From: Nymphaea colorata | Lineage: Eukaryota; Streptophyta; Magnoliopsida; Nymphaeales; Nymphaeaceae | Direction of reading: 5' to 3' | NCBI RefSeq assembly: GCF_008831285.2 | Contig: NW_022204507.1 | Coordinates: forward strand, 4,546,174-4,610,173 | Length of the DNA stretch: 64,000 bases | In this document: positions 10,905 to 22,349 of the stretch, one piece after another | Position numbering within the stretch: the stretch's first letter is position 1 | How the letters are laid out: each line of letters starts with the position of its first letter | Notes under the pieces: model-generated | What the model was told of the DNA's origin: nothing | The model's database searches: none | The model's input: the letters and a program-made list of their open reading frames with translations, nothing else | Made by a program: the position numbers and the translations under genes

Positions 10905-13000
10905 ATGCCTAAACTCATAGCAACGACATTGCATCACCAAGTAGGGCTGCACATGCGTCGAGCCCAAGCTTGTCCCTCTTGAGCTCGACTCCCTTAACTT
11001 GCTTAACTCATTTATGGCCTAACTTGTTCACATCAACTCCCGCCCCCTCCTCCCTTTTCTCCCTCTCTCTCTTCACAAGGACAAATTGTCAACGTGACAA
11101 ATTGAAGAGAACATGTGGTGCCATTTGTATCTTTCTAAAAGCAATTCCATTCTCTCCCCAACCTTGCATGGCATATGGCCGGCGAAAGAATGATACCCCA
11201 TCGGATCAGATTCAAACGAATGTATGGCATTACCCTATTCTATATATCAGAAGTTCACATATTTAGATTTGATTTAAGATTTGAATATTAATGGAAGAAA
11301 AGTTTGTGTGAATCAAATTTTTGAATTTATAGTCCAGATCCGATCCGATATCTAATTTTCATTTTAACATGATCCAAGTCGGAATCCATCCTTTAACTAT
11401 GCAATCAAATTCCAACCATATTTTGACATGTGAAGGACTGGCCATCTTTCAAATTGTTTGTATATTAAATATACAAGGATACTTGTTTGAAATTGAACCT
11501 AAACCCTTATCCAAATTGATTGAACATTTATTAAATTGAATTCAAATCCAGAATTGCGAGAGCAACATTTTATGAAATCAAATACATCCAATTTTTTAAT
11601 CAGATGTTAATCCTTTTATTTTCCTTTCTAATTTAATCAGATATTAGATACATTGACATCCTTAGCTCTGCCCTTAAATAAAGATACTTTGTCCCTAGAA
11701 ATGAAAGAGTCGAGAAGAGATTCATTCTCATTAAAATATTCTTAGGGGTTGTTTGACTACATGCATGAACGTTATTATGTGAGTGTTCGATGAAGAATAA
11801 CACATAAATTTTAGTACCGTTTCATGAGGCCCTAATCTTTAGAGTGGATTTATTAGACACTCATATAATATCCCCTGCAAACAAATGATACATTGACAAT
11901 GCACTCTAAATTATTGTAAGTTCCAGAAATATTAAGGAAAATTAACTCTTTTGGAGGCTTGGATTTTTATCAGCTCTTGTTTAATATAATTGGATGAAAT
12001 GTCGGTTAGTCTTGTATCTTTACGTTGTCTGATGATTTTCTAAAAAAACATTTGTGGGTAGTAAAGATTTATGGTTGTGGAAACCATCTTGTGTGGGTTC
12101 AGTTTATATTTTTTTATATACTGCTATTGCAAAAAACATACTTACATGGAATCAAATCAATCAAGCTGGTCAATTCAGTAAAATTGGCTATTTTAACAAT
12201 TCAATTGATTCAACTGTGAATCTGAAAAACACTACATAAAATTTACCGTTTTTAAAAATGATAATACCAAAAATATATATGAACAATTGAATGTTTGTTC
12301 GTGACACTTAAGCTGAAAGGTATGAGGGGCCCCTGGGTCTTTTCCAGGTAGTGTGGTTGTTAACCTCCTGCTCAGCCAAAAAATTGGCTTAACAGCGATT
12401 CGGGTTGGATAGGTTAACTTCAGTTTGATTCCAATAATTTTGGTTTAAAGGCATTGATCCAAAGATATACATGAAAAAAGCTACGAACTTCCCATAGAAT
12501 CCTGCTAGGGAGAAGGCCTGGAAGTGTACAAGAAGAATAGCAACAAAAACTTACACACACTTTAGAGGGTGTTTGATAATATGCACACTGTGTTCTTTGG
12601 AACCCAAACTTTGCTGTTAGATTGAGATGTCAAAAACAGAAGAGAGTTCTTAAAAAAAAACTCCAAAAGAAGAAGAAGTCAAACAATTCTTATTCATAAT
12701 TGAATTTGGATTTGGTACAGTTTTGTAACTGGGTCCGATGGATACCAGATTCCAATGGATCTGAATCCCAGGGACATGCAAAAATAACGTCGGCAGATAT
12801 GGTCTGTCTCCGTAGCAGAATGAGTGAGCTGCCTTATGCCATGATGGTGAGGAACGGTAGAGAAGGTAGACATGGATGCTAGAATTTCTTGCTGGTTTCA
12901 CACAAATTTAAGTTTTAATTTTGATGTGGAACAACTGATACTAACAAAGAGGCCACTGACTGAATAAAACTGGCTAAAGAAGCAAGAAGAATAAGCAAGA
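10905..13000. other. Spacer C1, first part; no gene
   Basis: Collinear with 52,535-54,720. It contains AGGGCTGCACATGCGTCGAG at about 10,945, which resembles the end of a common plant TIR family, and repeat R4 (11,080-11,700). The 11,700-13,000 stretch is AT-rich with short overlapping ORFs in several frames (12,025-12,239, 12,650-12,901) that show no domain. Unit 2 has about 290 extra bases at 52,610-52,900. Confidence 0.6.
11080..11700. repeat. Repeat R4, copy a (unit 1)
   Basis: Starts near ACAAATTGTCAACGTG, contains ATCTTTCTAAAAGCAATT, TATGGCCGGCGAAAGA and ATCAGATTCAAAC, and ends near ACATTGACATCCTTAGCTCT. A second, diverged copy lies 2 kb on at 13,145-13,880, and each has a twin in unit 2 (52,920-53,440 and 54,840-55,250). 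Its right terminus belongs to the GACATCC family. Confidence 0.65.
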
Positions 13001-13144
13001 AATACTTGGATAGAATATTTGCCTCAAGTGCCAAGTGTCCTCGACTACTGGGAAGATTGGAGCTCCTTTTACAAGACCCCCACAACTACTTTTCTTCCTT
13101 GATGTCGAACTACTTATCTGCAGATAACATCTCCCTCCCCGTGT

Positions 13145-13880
13145 CTCTCTTCATAAACACAAATAAACAATGCTACAAGTTTAAGAGAAGATGTGGGTGA
13201 CTTTTATATCTTTCTAAAAGCAATTTCTTTCTCTCCCCTACTTTGTGTGAGTGTATGGCCAGCAGACAAAACATACTCCGTTGCATCAAATTCAAACCAA
13301 ATTTACAGTATTATCATATTCAATTTATTAGAAGTTTAAATACTTAGATTCAAGATTAAGATTTGAACGCTAATGGAAGACAAGTTTATGTGAATACAAA
13401 TTTTAAAATTACAGTCTGGATCTAATCGGATATCTAGTTTTTACTTTAACATGATCGAAGTTGGAATCCAACCTTTAATTATGCAATGAAATCCATACCA
13501 TATTTTGATATGTGAAAGCAGATTTTTTTTTGTCGGAAGAGCCAATTATAGTTTCAAAATTTTAAGAGGGCTGAAATAAAAATTTTCGAATTATATATAT
13601 GTATATACACATATATATACATATATATATATATATAATAACCTTGAATTTTTTACATTTATATATAAATGTTTAAAGTTTTTACAATTTTCTACATTTA
13701 CATATAAATTCAAATCCAAATCTGATCTAGTGACATTTTTAAAATCCAAATACATCCAATTTCTTAATCGGATGTCAATTTTTTTTCTTTTTTGTTTCCA
13801 TGTCTAATGCAGTCAGATATTGGATCCGTCGACAACCTTAGCTGTACCCTTAAATAGAGATTATTCATCCTCAAAACGAA
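13145..13880. repeat. Repeat R4, copy b (unit 1), with nested insertion
   Basis: Shares AAGAGAAGATGTGG, TATCTTTCTAAAAGCAATT and the right end CCGTCGACAACCTTAGCT with R4 copy a. The segment 13,475-13,790 is missing from the unit 2 counterpart. It holds a (TA)n-rich tract (13,595-13,637) and a GAGCCAATTATAGTTTCAAA piece like the GAAGCCAGC repeats. Confidence 0.6.
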
Positions 13881-16130
13881 ATACCCTTCTTTACTCTTGA
13901 AGAGATTCGTCGTGCTTAAAGAATAGGGTGCTTTGAGCTAATGAGAAAAAAATAAAGATACGTTGCTTGTGCCAGTAGTACAGTATAGCCAAGGCAAAAA
14001 ATTGTACACACCTTCTCCTATAAATTAAAATGATAAAACCACTTGTAGCTTTTAAATGTGGTCACCTTAAATACATTTGGCATTTCTAAAATTTCTATCA
14101 ATGTGTACAAGTACTTTTACAAACAAACACTTCTTGACCTTTTTTCTTTTCTTTTTGACCTAATTATAAAATTTGTTCCTGAGGACATACATTTCCTTTT
14201 TCCTTATATAAAGAATTTCCACAACTCACAGGAATACATAGGAAACATTTCAAACACAAACTCATTTGGACAAGGACATTTTGAAAAGTATAACATATAA
14301 GGAAACTATTTTCTCTGTCTTAAACAAATAAATAAATTAAACAAAGTTTAGGATGATTTAAGTCAACTGCAAGTGTTTATGTGTTTTTTTAATAAAATGT
14401 TGTTGGTCAAGTTAATTAATGATTACATATTACGTAAATGACATTAATTTCTTAACTATTTCCGTGTGGCTTCGACTAATTTTATAGAAGCATTTTGAAC
14501 AGTCTAAAATAAATGAGATTAAAAAATTTGTGGAATAAAAAAACATAACCTCCCATGAAAATGGCAATAATGCAATACGTTTGTAGTGTTAAGGGTAATT
14601 TACTTGTGTGGAATCCATGAGTAACGGCAAAAGAAGGGGAGAGAAAAGCAGTTGGATGTGAAAGAACACCCTCGTTGCCTTCCCACGTTTAGGTGCAAAA
14701 ATTCACTTGAGGCCCATGAACAAACAGATCGGATCCTAGTCAATTAGTTGGGTCCAATATTATCTTACAAAATTATATGTGGTTATAGGACATATGTGAT
14801 TGTAGAAAAAGTGAGGGACATCTAAATTCTAAGACAAAAGTGAATGTGGAGCAAATCCTTTTTATGTTAATAAACATTCTTGTTTTTAGGTTTTGTTTGA
14901 TACCCTCAGATCTCATATTAAAAATTCCCAAAAATAGTAGTTTGGATATGGATTTAAGAAGTGATATCCATTCGTAGTTAAATATTCGATCGAATTCGGA
15001 TTTGAATTTGAACATAAATATAAAAACTGGATTTGGATTGTAAAAGTTGGATTTCAGATTCAGACTTGGATATAATTTTTTTGTTTCGTATTTGAATCCG
15101 AATGTGTGAATATTTGGAAAAACAGATATGACTAAGGGTATATCCGACCGAAATCTGATCCGTTGACATCCCTATCCCATGGGCAGGGTTTGATTTGAAA
15201 ATCATTTTTTAAACAGAATGCATGGGTTCTCTTAGGCAGATTCCATGGCGAATGATCTCTTAGAGTGCAACCTTGTGAAGAGTGCATGCAAAAAGCCAAT
15301 TTTTTAACCTTTTGGCCCTGCTTAGATGGAACTGAATAGGCACCTCCAACTTTTCGTGGAACTACCTTTAATGATGCCATATACACTTCTACAAAGCCTT
15401 AGAGGACAAAGTTTAAGATGCCGACCTTGTGTTATAGAAACAAAATTTCACCTTCAACTAGAATTGCAATGAAACTTCCAATTCTAGTTTCCCTTTGATA
15501 GACTGGAACTTTGATTTTAAAATTGAAAATTATGTGTTTGATAAAGCAAGAACTAAAATTCTGGAATTGGTATATTAAAATCATCATAACATGTGCCTAG
15601 AGAGAATAAAAACTTTTAAGATTCTCGACTCATAATTCTACCCAAATGATAAAATCATAATTCTGACGATTTGGACATGTTGGTGTGATTTCCTAGAACC
15701 TTACACATTGCAAACGATTTAAAATTTTAATACTTCGTTATATCCCCCGGAACTAAAAGGAAATTTTAAAATGCATGAGCTATAAATGATTGTGAAGTGT
15801 ATATAGTACTGGCTAGTGCATCTTCTCAAGAGTTAAGAATACAAGCCCACTTACTTAGAAATTTTAATATTTGCCAATATTAGCCTTAGGTGGAGGACTC
15901 AGCAATACAATATGAAGTGAGCATCTCTGCTAACAACCTTACAGGTTTGGATATATATATATATATATACATACTAAGACTGTCCATTCTATCATGACAT
16001 GACCGTCAAGAAAAATAAAGGAAGAAAAATATTATGTGGATGCATAAAAATTAAATGGTGGTTGGATCAGCTAAGAACTAATAGACCAAATGTGTGGTGG
16101 GTGAAAGAGAAAGTGGAAAACATGGCATAA
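13881..16130. other. Spacer C1, second part; no gene
   Basis: Collinear with 55,250-57,890. AT-rich. It includes a GATCCGTTGACATCCCTA terminus at about 15,156-15,173 and a (TA)n run at 15,951-15,969. Small ORFs (14,058-14,300; 14,773-15,386) are not conserved as proteins between the two units beyond nucleotide homology, and show no domain. Confidence 0.6.
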
Positions 16131-16140
16131 AACATTTCAG

Positions 16141-16440
16141 TAATTGTAAACCTTTCTCCAAGATGGTCTCTTAGCTGCTCAACCATTGAAGCTTCTAGAA
16201 GAAGGAGATCTGTTCCTGTTTATCAGTGAGAAATGTGGTTGCTACTGCATCATTTGGTTGAGTAATATTTGAGCCCAACAGAAGACTTGAGATTGGGGAA
16301 GTAAAAAAGAACTGGCTTTCTCAGTTTCGGAAGGCATTTCCTGTGGCCTCCCAAGCTGATGTTCTCAGTGAAACCACACCAACATGACCAAGTCCTATTG
16401 GCTTCTGTCATGTTTGCTGAAAGCAGTTGCAATCTATTGA
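16141..16440 (-). pseudogene. Detached LRR C-terminal fragment downstream of NLR1
   Basis: Minus-strand frame with ENISLGGHRKCLPKLRKPVL and FYFPNLKSSVG, parallel to EDISLGGHWQCLPKLRYLEL and QYFPNLKSLVG in the last LRRs of NLR1. A further piece (EQLRDHLGERF) matches the NLR C-terminus. It is thus a tandem partial duplication of the 3' end of the gene. It shares the same position with 57,897-58,205 in unit 2, so it predates the large duplication. Broken by stops. Confidence 0.75.
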
Positions 16441-16609
16441 TTTTTAAAGGTTCACTCTACTTTTGCAGATGGAAAACATGACATAAAAAACGTACAAGAC
16501 CTAAATCAAACAAAGAAGAGAAAAAAAGAGCAGACAAAATGCAAAAGATTCACACTTGACCAAAAAAAAAATATAGTTACAATCTGTCAACAATTTTAAA
16601 CACTAAAAC

Positions 16610-16750
16610 ATATCGGATAATTGTTACCTTTCCTCCAAGATGGCATCTTAACTCATGTGGCAGATCAAGTGCAGGACATATGTAAATACTGAACGCTTCA
16701 GCCTACGAAACAGAAAAGGTTCCATAACATGATATAACAGCACCTCAACC
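16610..16750 (-). pseudogene. Second short LRR-terminal scrap
   Basis: CTTTCCTCCAAGATGGCATC...CTCATGTGGCAGATC.AGTGC.GGACA repeats the wording of the NLR1 3' end at about 16,770-16,825. This makes a third, very short copy of the terminal exon region between the fragment at 16,141 and the gene. Unit 2 keeps it at about 58,375-58,490. Confidence 0.5.
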
Positions 16751-16753
16751 ACT

Positions 16754-19700
16754 TTAGCCTAGGATGGATAACCTTTCCCCAAGATGGTCACTGAGTTCCT
16801 GTGGCAGATGGAGTGCTGGACAAAAGTAAATTACCAACTTTTCAAGTTCCGAGAGGCAGGCGATCTGTTCTTTTGCATCCATGGGACATGTTGTTGCTAC
16901 TGAATCATTGTCATTTTGGTGGGTAGTAATGCCCACCAGAGACTTCAGATTGGGGAAGTATTGAAGCTCTAGGTATCTCAGTTTTGGGAGGCATTGCCAG
17001 TGGCCTCCCAAGCTGATGTCCTCATAGAAATAGTTTAGGAACAATGTCTCCAGTTGGGGGAGACCCCACAAGCACTGAGGTAACCCTTCCCAATTTGACG
17101 TCATCAAGATTCATGTCGCTCAAAGACAGAGACTTGAGGGAGGGTAGAAATGTTGATACCTCCGATGGCAATGGCAATGGCAGTAGTACTGCTGAGTCTG
17201 GATCCAACCTTAACTCAATAAGGTTAGGCATTTGCTCAAGGAATTTCCATCCCAATCTTGCACTTAGGCAGCAACACACTGACAGACTTTGGAGCTGAAT
17301 CACTTGACCGTCATGCCCCGCCAGCTCCAATAGAGCATCAAGCAAGCCTTCTGTCTGCATCTTTGGACAATTTATAAAATTCACCTCTCTTAACCTTGGC
17401 ATAGATGTCAATGTTGTTTCCCCTAATCAATCTGCTGGCCACCCTTCCAAGTTGAGCAAACCTTCCACCATCAACTCCTCAAGTATGGGAACGTTTACAA
17501 GTGCCTTCAAGCTATTAGGTCCGTACACCTTCAATGACTTGAGAGCAGGCATGTCATGAGGTAATTGCTCTTGGCTGTCACAAAATTCTACTTTCAACGA
17601 CTCCAAGGCAGGCCAGCTAGAGTCTTCAGCCTATCACATCTACGCACCATCAATGACTTGAGTGCAAGCATGTCATGTAAATGCTCTAGGACGTGACAAT
17701 AACTCACCTCCAATGTCTCCAAGCAGGCATGTTAACAAGAGACTTTAGGATATCACATGCCCACACCATCAACAACTTGAGAGCAGGCATGTGATATTGC
17801 TCTAGGCTGTCACAAAGTGCCACGTCCAACCACTTGAGAGCAGGCATGTGACGAGGTAATTGCTCTAGGCTGCAACATTCCTCCACCTTCAACGACTCCA
17901 AGGCAGGCGTGCTAGCTATTTCACATAGTGCTGGGCAATTGATGACATTTAGTACTTTCAACGAGGTAATGCTTATTAGTTTTTCCCATAAATGGCATCT
18001 TTCCAGCTTTAGTGAATGTAGCTTGGTATACTTAGTATTCAAATGCCAAACTGGCATCTTTCCTTTATAATCACCTATCTCCAAGCACTCCAGCCCAAGT
18101 GGAGGTTCCAATGCATCCAGCACACCACTCTGTTCATCATTACTCTGTTCAGAAACACCTCCAGTAATTCCAAAGTAGAATTCCAAACTAATTATGCCAT
18201 GCTTCTCCTTAAGCAATTGTGCATTTCTTGCACAGACAATAGGTTTTCTTGTCCCCCCCAACCCTTGTATTGACAATTCCCCCTGTAGTTTGTTCAAGTC
18301 TTTTAGTTCCATAATATCGCATCCCTTTGTATCCCCTTTGTCATCGCATACCACAAATCTATGCAAGGTCCGCAAATTGGTAAGCTTCTCCAAGCCTTCC
18401 GCTATAAATTTCAGTTCCCATGTCCATTTCAGCCCAAGATACCTCAAGTTGCAGAGTTCACCCATTTCCCTTGGGCAACTCTATAATTTTACTATAATTT
18501 AAATCCAATGTTTGCAAGTTACAGAGTCTGTAGATTGAACTGGGCAACCGTCTCACTTTAGATTTGCTTTGATCGACATATTTTACAAATGAAAGGTATT
18601 CAATGGACTTTCGCAGCTCATCCATTTCACATTCCCTCAATGACAACACCCTCAACCACTTGAAATTGGTCAAGTGTTCAATATAAACCTGCAAGTAAGA
18701 ATTAGAATCAGCCAACAACATGCACACCTTATTTGCTGTTTCCAATATATTATGCTTGTGTGCCTCTTCATCGTGTACACCAAGTAATGACAGATGGCGG
18801 GTGTGCTCAGTAGTAGAGGCATGGCCATATTCCCTTCCACCTATATATAAGGCAAGGTCATGTAAAATGTGATGCAATTTGATGCTCTTCAAATCGATTT
18901 CTTCAATCAAACACCGCCTTATCAAATCTTCAATGTATTGGTTTGTTGTCGCTTCAACATCTAAGCCAACCTCAATCAATCCGTGTGCCACCCATTGCAT
19001 GATTAATGTCCCAATTTCAATCTCATAATCCTTTGGATAAGTGCAGCAATACACAAAACAACTCTTCAAATTGTAAGGCAAGTCATCGTTGCTCAGCATG
19101 AGACCAGGAAGAATATCGCCACTTATTTCAGTGGACGAGGATGAGGCTGCAGGACTATTCCATTCCCATATCTTACTATCCACGACGGAATTCCAGTCCT
19201 CCCTACTCATTTTCTTGGTGCGCATCATGGACCCCACCATCTTAATCACAAGTGGCAACCCACCACACTTCTTTACTATTCCCTCTCCAACAAATTTGAT
19301 CGTGTGCATCACCGAACCTTCTTCTGTTTGGCCTTCTCTTAAAACCTCCTTCACAAACAAGTACCAACTTTGGTGGAAACTAAATTCTTGTAATTCATGC
19401 ATATAAAAAGCACCCATCCCCTCGGACACATATTTCTTTCTACTGGTAATCAAAATTTTGCTCCCGATTGCTCCCGCCATCAATGTTCCCTGTATCTCTT
19501 CCTCCCACCATTTTACTTCCCACACATCATCTAGGACCAACAAAATTCTTTCCTTTGAGAGCTCATTCAGTAATTGTGTGCATAAGTCAGTCAAGGAACA
19601 ATCAGAATTTTCTCCAGAACTCCTGCACAGTTCCCTTAGTATCTGCCGCACTAAATCATTATGGTTTGACCTTTCCGAAACACAAAACCACCACCTGTGT

Positions 19701-20388
19701 TCCACGAACTGTTGTTCAACTTCATTAAATACCATGTTTGCAAGAGTCATTTTACCGATCCCTCTCTTTCCAACAATGGAGATAATAGAAGCACCACCCT
19801 TCTCAGTCTTACTACAAAAGTCATTCGATGTGACCATTTCTACTAACACCTTTTTATCATTCTCCCCACCAATGGGCTGTTGTATACCTATGTGATGGGT
19901 TGTCTCTTTGGGGTTGACATGTTCACCATGAACAGGGTCCTTACCACCCCCTTTTGGTGTTGTTTTGAGCCTATCCACCATGTCCCAATCTTTATTTATT
20001 TTATCAAGCCTTTCATTGATTTTCTTGATTTTGTTACCAAGTTGGTAACAAAAAGAAACATCTTTGTAATAGGAAGAGAGCGCTGTGTTCAAAGATCACT
20101 TCCGTACCTGATCCCTCTTGCTGGCCTCAATTTTGCTTCGATATCATTCGATGATATCCTCGGCATCATAAAGAACATCCTTGAGCTCAAACTATAGTTC
20201 TCTGTTGCACTCCTTGCTGAAAAAGGACTCGATCAGCATCTTTGATGGCCTTTTGGAAGATTTTCAGGATCCTTTGGAGCTATTTCAGATTGCCTTTGGC
20301 ATTCAAGATGTAGTCTTTCGTCTCTTTCAACAAATTGGTTGCAGTAGAAATGGCTGTTTGCATAGGAGCATCTATTTACTGCCCCCAT
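16754..20388 (-). pseudogene. NLR1: CC-NB-LRR (RGA type) pseudogene with an open NB-ARC frame
   Basis: CNL resistance genes encode intracellular receptors that sense pathogen effectors. Presumed start is the ATG at 20,388, aligned with NLR2. The Rx_N/coiled-coil part has a 1-bp insertion near 20,375, stops, and a frame change shared with NLR2. From 20,092 a 544-aa frame is open: P-loop GKRGIGKM (residues 108-115), RNBS-A WWFCVSE, kinase-2 LLVLDDVW (184-191), RNBS-B GSKILITSR, GLPL (278-281), RNBS-D CFVYCCTYPKDYEI, and LHH in place of MHD (406-408). The usual Thr after the P-loop Lys is Met115. A one-base excess in a GGG run (18,468-18,470) stops this frame at 18,458. LRRs follow in fragments 17,704-18,465, 17,022-17,411 and 16,754-17,107, with LRR units like MPALKSL..CDSLEQL. 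No introns are needed. Non-functional as a full NLR; a CC-less NB-ARC product is conceivable. Confidence 0.9.
18458..20092 (-). CDS. Open NB-ARC frame of NLR1 (544 aa)
   Basis: This is the longest intact nucleotide-binding frame in the window. It runs from a Met in the linker after the coiled coil through NB, ARC1 and ARC2 to the first LRR (LPSSIYRLCNLQTLDL). Two conserved positions are changed. ACG (Thr in NLR2) is ATG (Met) at 19,748-19,750, which in Walker A ATPases removes the Mg-coordinating hydroxyl. GAC (Asp in NLR2) is CAC (His) at 18,869-18,871 in the MHD motif. Whether it is transcribed cannot be told. I list it as a candidate truncated product and otherwise regard it as part of the pseudogene. 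Confidence 0.45.
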   Translation of the reverse strand: MNTALSSYYKDVSFCYQLGNKIKKINERLDKINKDWDMVDRLKTTPKGGGKDPVHGEHVNPKETTHHIGIQQPIGGENDKKVLVEMVTSNDFCSKTEKGGASIISIVGKRGIGKMTLANMVFNEVEQQFVEHRWWFCVSERSNHNDLVRQILRELCRSSGENSDCSLTDLCTQLLNELSKERILLVLDDVWEVKWWEEEIQGTLMAGAIGSKILITSRKKYVSEGMGAFYMHELQEFSFHQSWYLFVKEVLREGQTEEGSVMHTIKFVGEGIVKKCGGLPLVIKMVGSMMRTKKMSREDWNSVVDSKIWEWNSPAASSSSTEISGDILPGLMLSNDDLPYNLKSCFVYCCTYPKDYEIEIGTLIMQWVAHGLIEVGLDVEATTNQYIEDLIRRCLIEEIDLKSIKLHHILHDLALYIGGREYGHASTTEHTRHLSLLGVHDEEAHKHNILETANKVCMLLADSNSYLQVYIEHLTNFKWLRVLSLRECEMDELRKSIEYLSFVKYVDQSKSKVRRLPSSIYRLCNLQTLDLNYSKIIELPKGNG

Positions 20389-21600
20389 CTCCTGCAACCC
20401 CACTCCTATTTCTCGGAAGATTGAAGGGCAGAGGAAGAGAAGCAATTTCAGAGGGATGTGAAGAAAATAGGCAAAAAACTGCACATAAAATAAAAATTGA
20501 GCAGGTGGGTCCATTTCATCACCACCACCACCACATTATCCTCTAGCGAGTGGTAGAACGCTGAAGTAATCAAGATACGGAAGAAATTCGGCCCTTGACG
20601 GCTCAAGATATTCCGCCCTCAATTCTGTCAGTTGTTACTCATTGGCTTCTGTCCTTTCACACTGTTTCGTCAATTCCTTACATTGTATTCTTCTTCTCTT
20701 CCAGACTAGCTACGCTCATATTGCTGCTTCTTTTCTCTCTCCAATTCATTATATTTTCTTCATTGACATTAACTTTAATTCCAATCAATTGTGGCATGAT
20801 CTGTTATAATACTAGAATACATCAGAAAAATACTCATGGACACATTTTTTATAGGTTGTGTTAAAGAAGAAATTCAATTTCTTAATTTACTTGCTCCTAA
20901 ATAAATCTGGTAGAAAAATCCCCAAAGCCAAGCCTTCTACATCCCTTAGAGTTCCCCCTTTTGGACTTGTCAGATTTCTTGTTAATCTTTTATTTCGTTG
21001 ATTTTATTATGCAAAAATAATTTACATATATGATCTGCAATCCAAATTTATTTAGCATAAAGTACATATTGGACTCGGTTGCAAAATTACATATTGAATC
21101 CAACAGCCATATCTTAACCTTTCTCATAATGTTAAGATTCGCAAAAAGTAATATGAGAGAGAGAGAGAGAGAAAGACACCAGAAGATGATGGTTGAACCA
21201 AGTGGACAATTATATACATCTAAGTGAAATGTTAAAAACATTTTTTTCTATAAGAAACTAACCCTTTAGATATTATCTTAAGAGTATTTTCGTAGTTAAT
21301 AGTTGAGATCATAAGTCTGAAGCCTTTGTACCCCATCCCTAATGTCATTAATACACACACACACAATACCACTTGGCTAAGGGATAAGGCCATACCTCTC
21401 AAATTTGTATTAAAAGATATTTTAAATAAAATGTGAACCACCTAATATGTATATAATTAATACCAAATTTATAAAAATCATGTTTTGGTTCAAGTTATTT
21501 TCACGAAAAAACTGTTCTTTTCAGCAATGTTCAAAATTTTGATGTTAAAAGAGCCATTCATTTTTAGATTATTAAAAACATTATTAACATCCAAAATATG
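20389..21600. other. NLR1 upstream region, conserved with unit 2
   Basis: Collinear with 62,641-63,868. It contains GAGCAGGTGGGTCCATTTCA and CACCACCACCACATTATCCT about 120-150 bp before the ATG. Diverged relatives of this occur at 34,090-34,140 and 47,755-47,825, and so mark former NLR 5' ends. A (GA)n tract (21,155-21,172) and (CA)n tract (21,353-21,365) follow. No gene seen. The promoter probably lies in the first few hundred bases, but I see no convincing TATA box. Confidence 0.55.
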
Positions 21601-21609
21601 ACTAACTTA

Positions 21610-21611
<2 letters not shown>

Positions 21612-21642
<31 letters not shown>

Positions 21643-21668
21643 CACGTGTTTGTGTGTGTGTGTGTTTG
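21612..21668. repeat. (TA)n(TG)n microsatellite
   Basis: ATATATATATATATAT followed by GTGTGTGTGTGTG and TGTGTGTGTGTGTT. The unit 2 twin at 63,869-63,970 is much longer and interrupted, consistent with repeat instability after duplication. Confidence 0.95.
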
Positions 21669-21925
21669 TTTCTTACCAAATTTAAATTCATGTCTATAAG
21701 TTTAGATTGCAGAGAAAACTGCTTTTGCAGCCTCCAGCAGAATAGAAATTGATCATTTTCATGACGGTGGTTGGGAGAACAACATAGATAAAAAAGAGAT
21801 AAGGCACTTTTGTCATCTATCATTAGTTCATATATATATATATTGCACAAAGACCCAGCCATCCACCTAGGGGCCCACATTCTTGTTTTTTAAATAAAAA
21901 GAGAAACACTAGATGCATGCTGGAC

Positions 21926-22290
21926 TAGGCATGGGCATCGGGCTATGCCAGCCCGACCCGACAACTTTGTGTGGTTAACTACCGGGGCTTGAACCCGGCC
22001 AGCTCGCTACCCAGCCCAACTATTAACGGGTCAAGCTGGACCCGGTACCAGGCGATGATAAGAATGCATGAGCCCTGGCCCATTTTTGCAGCCTCCGTGG
22101 CATCGCTTCTGGCTGACTACCACTTCCTCCTGCACCTCTCCTCCACCACTTCACGCTTCGATTGGAGCGGCCAAACACAACATGCTCTTCAACCACCGCC
22201 CTGCCTTCCCCATCTTATGAATGTCACCAGATTCAGCCAAACGGAGAACAATCATTCACATCGGATTCATTCCAATGGAGAACAACCATC

Positions 22291-22349
<59 letters not shown>

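Larger units (their letters stand above)
8830..10905 (+). mobile_element. LINE retrotransposon relic L1 (RT to 3' end)
   Basis: The frame LIYKQVAKLTAERMKIVLAQ (about 8,936) is the RT finger region of plant LINE ORF2. LDIPKAYGEVRWSFLHFG (about 9,120) is motif A. FSANDVLLFF (about 9,437) replaces the usual FADD box with an Asn, so the active site is lost. The C-terminal part (10,388-10,699, FWNKRKQRNSIMHH) is followed by a T/G-rich 3' end with AATAAAAATG near 10,890. It is broken by many stops and by a repeat at 10,092-10,330. L2 at 50,477-52,535 is its direct twin. Confidence 0.8.

Noticed and set aside
18194-20197. Plus-strand ORFs of 76-145 aa across NLR1 and 59,812-62,450 across NLR2
   Set aside because: They are antisense to clear NB-ARC and LRR frames and have no recognised domains.
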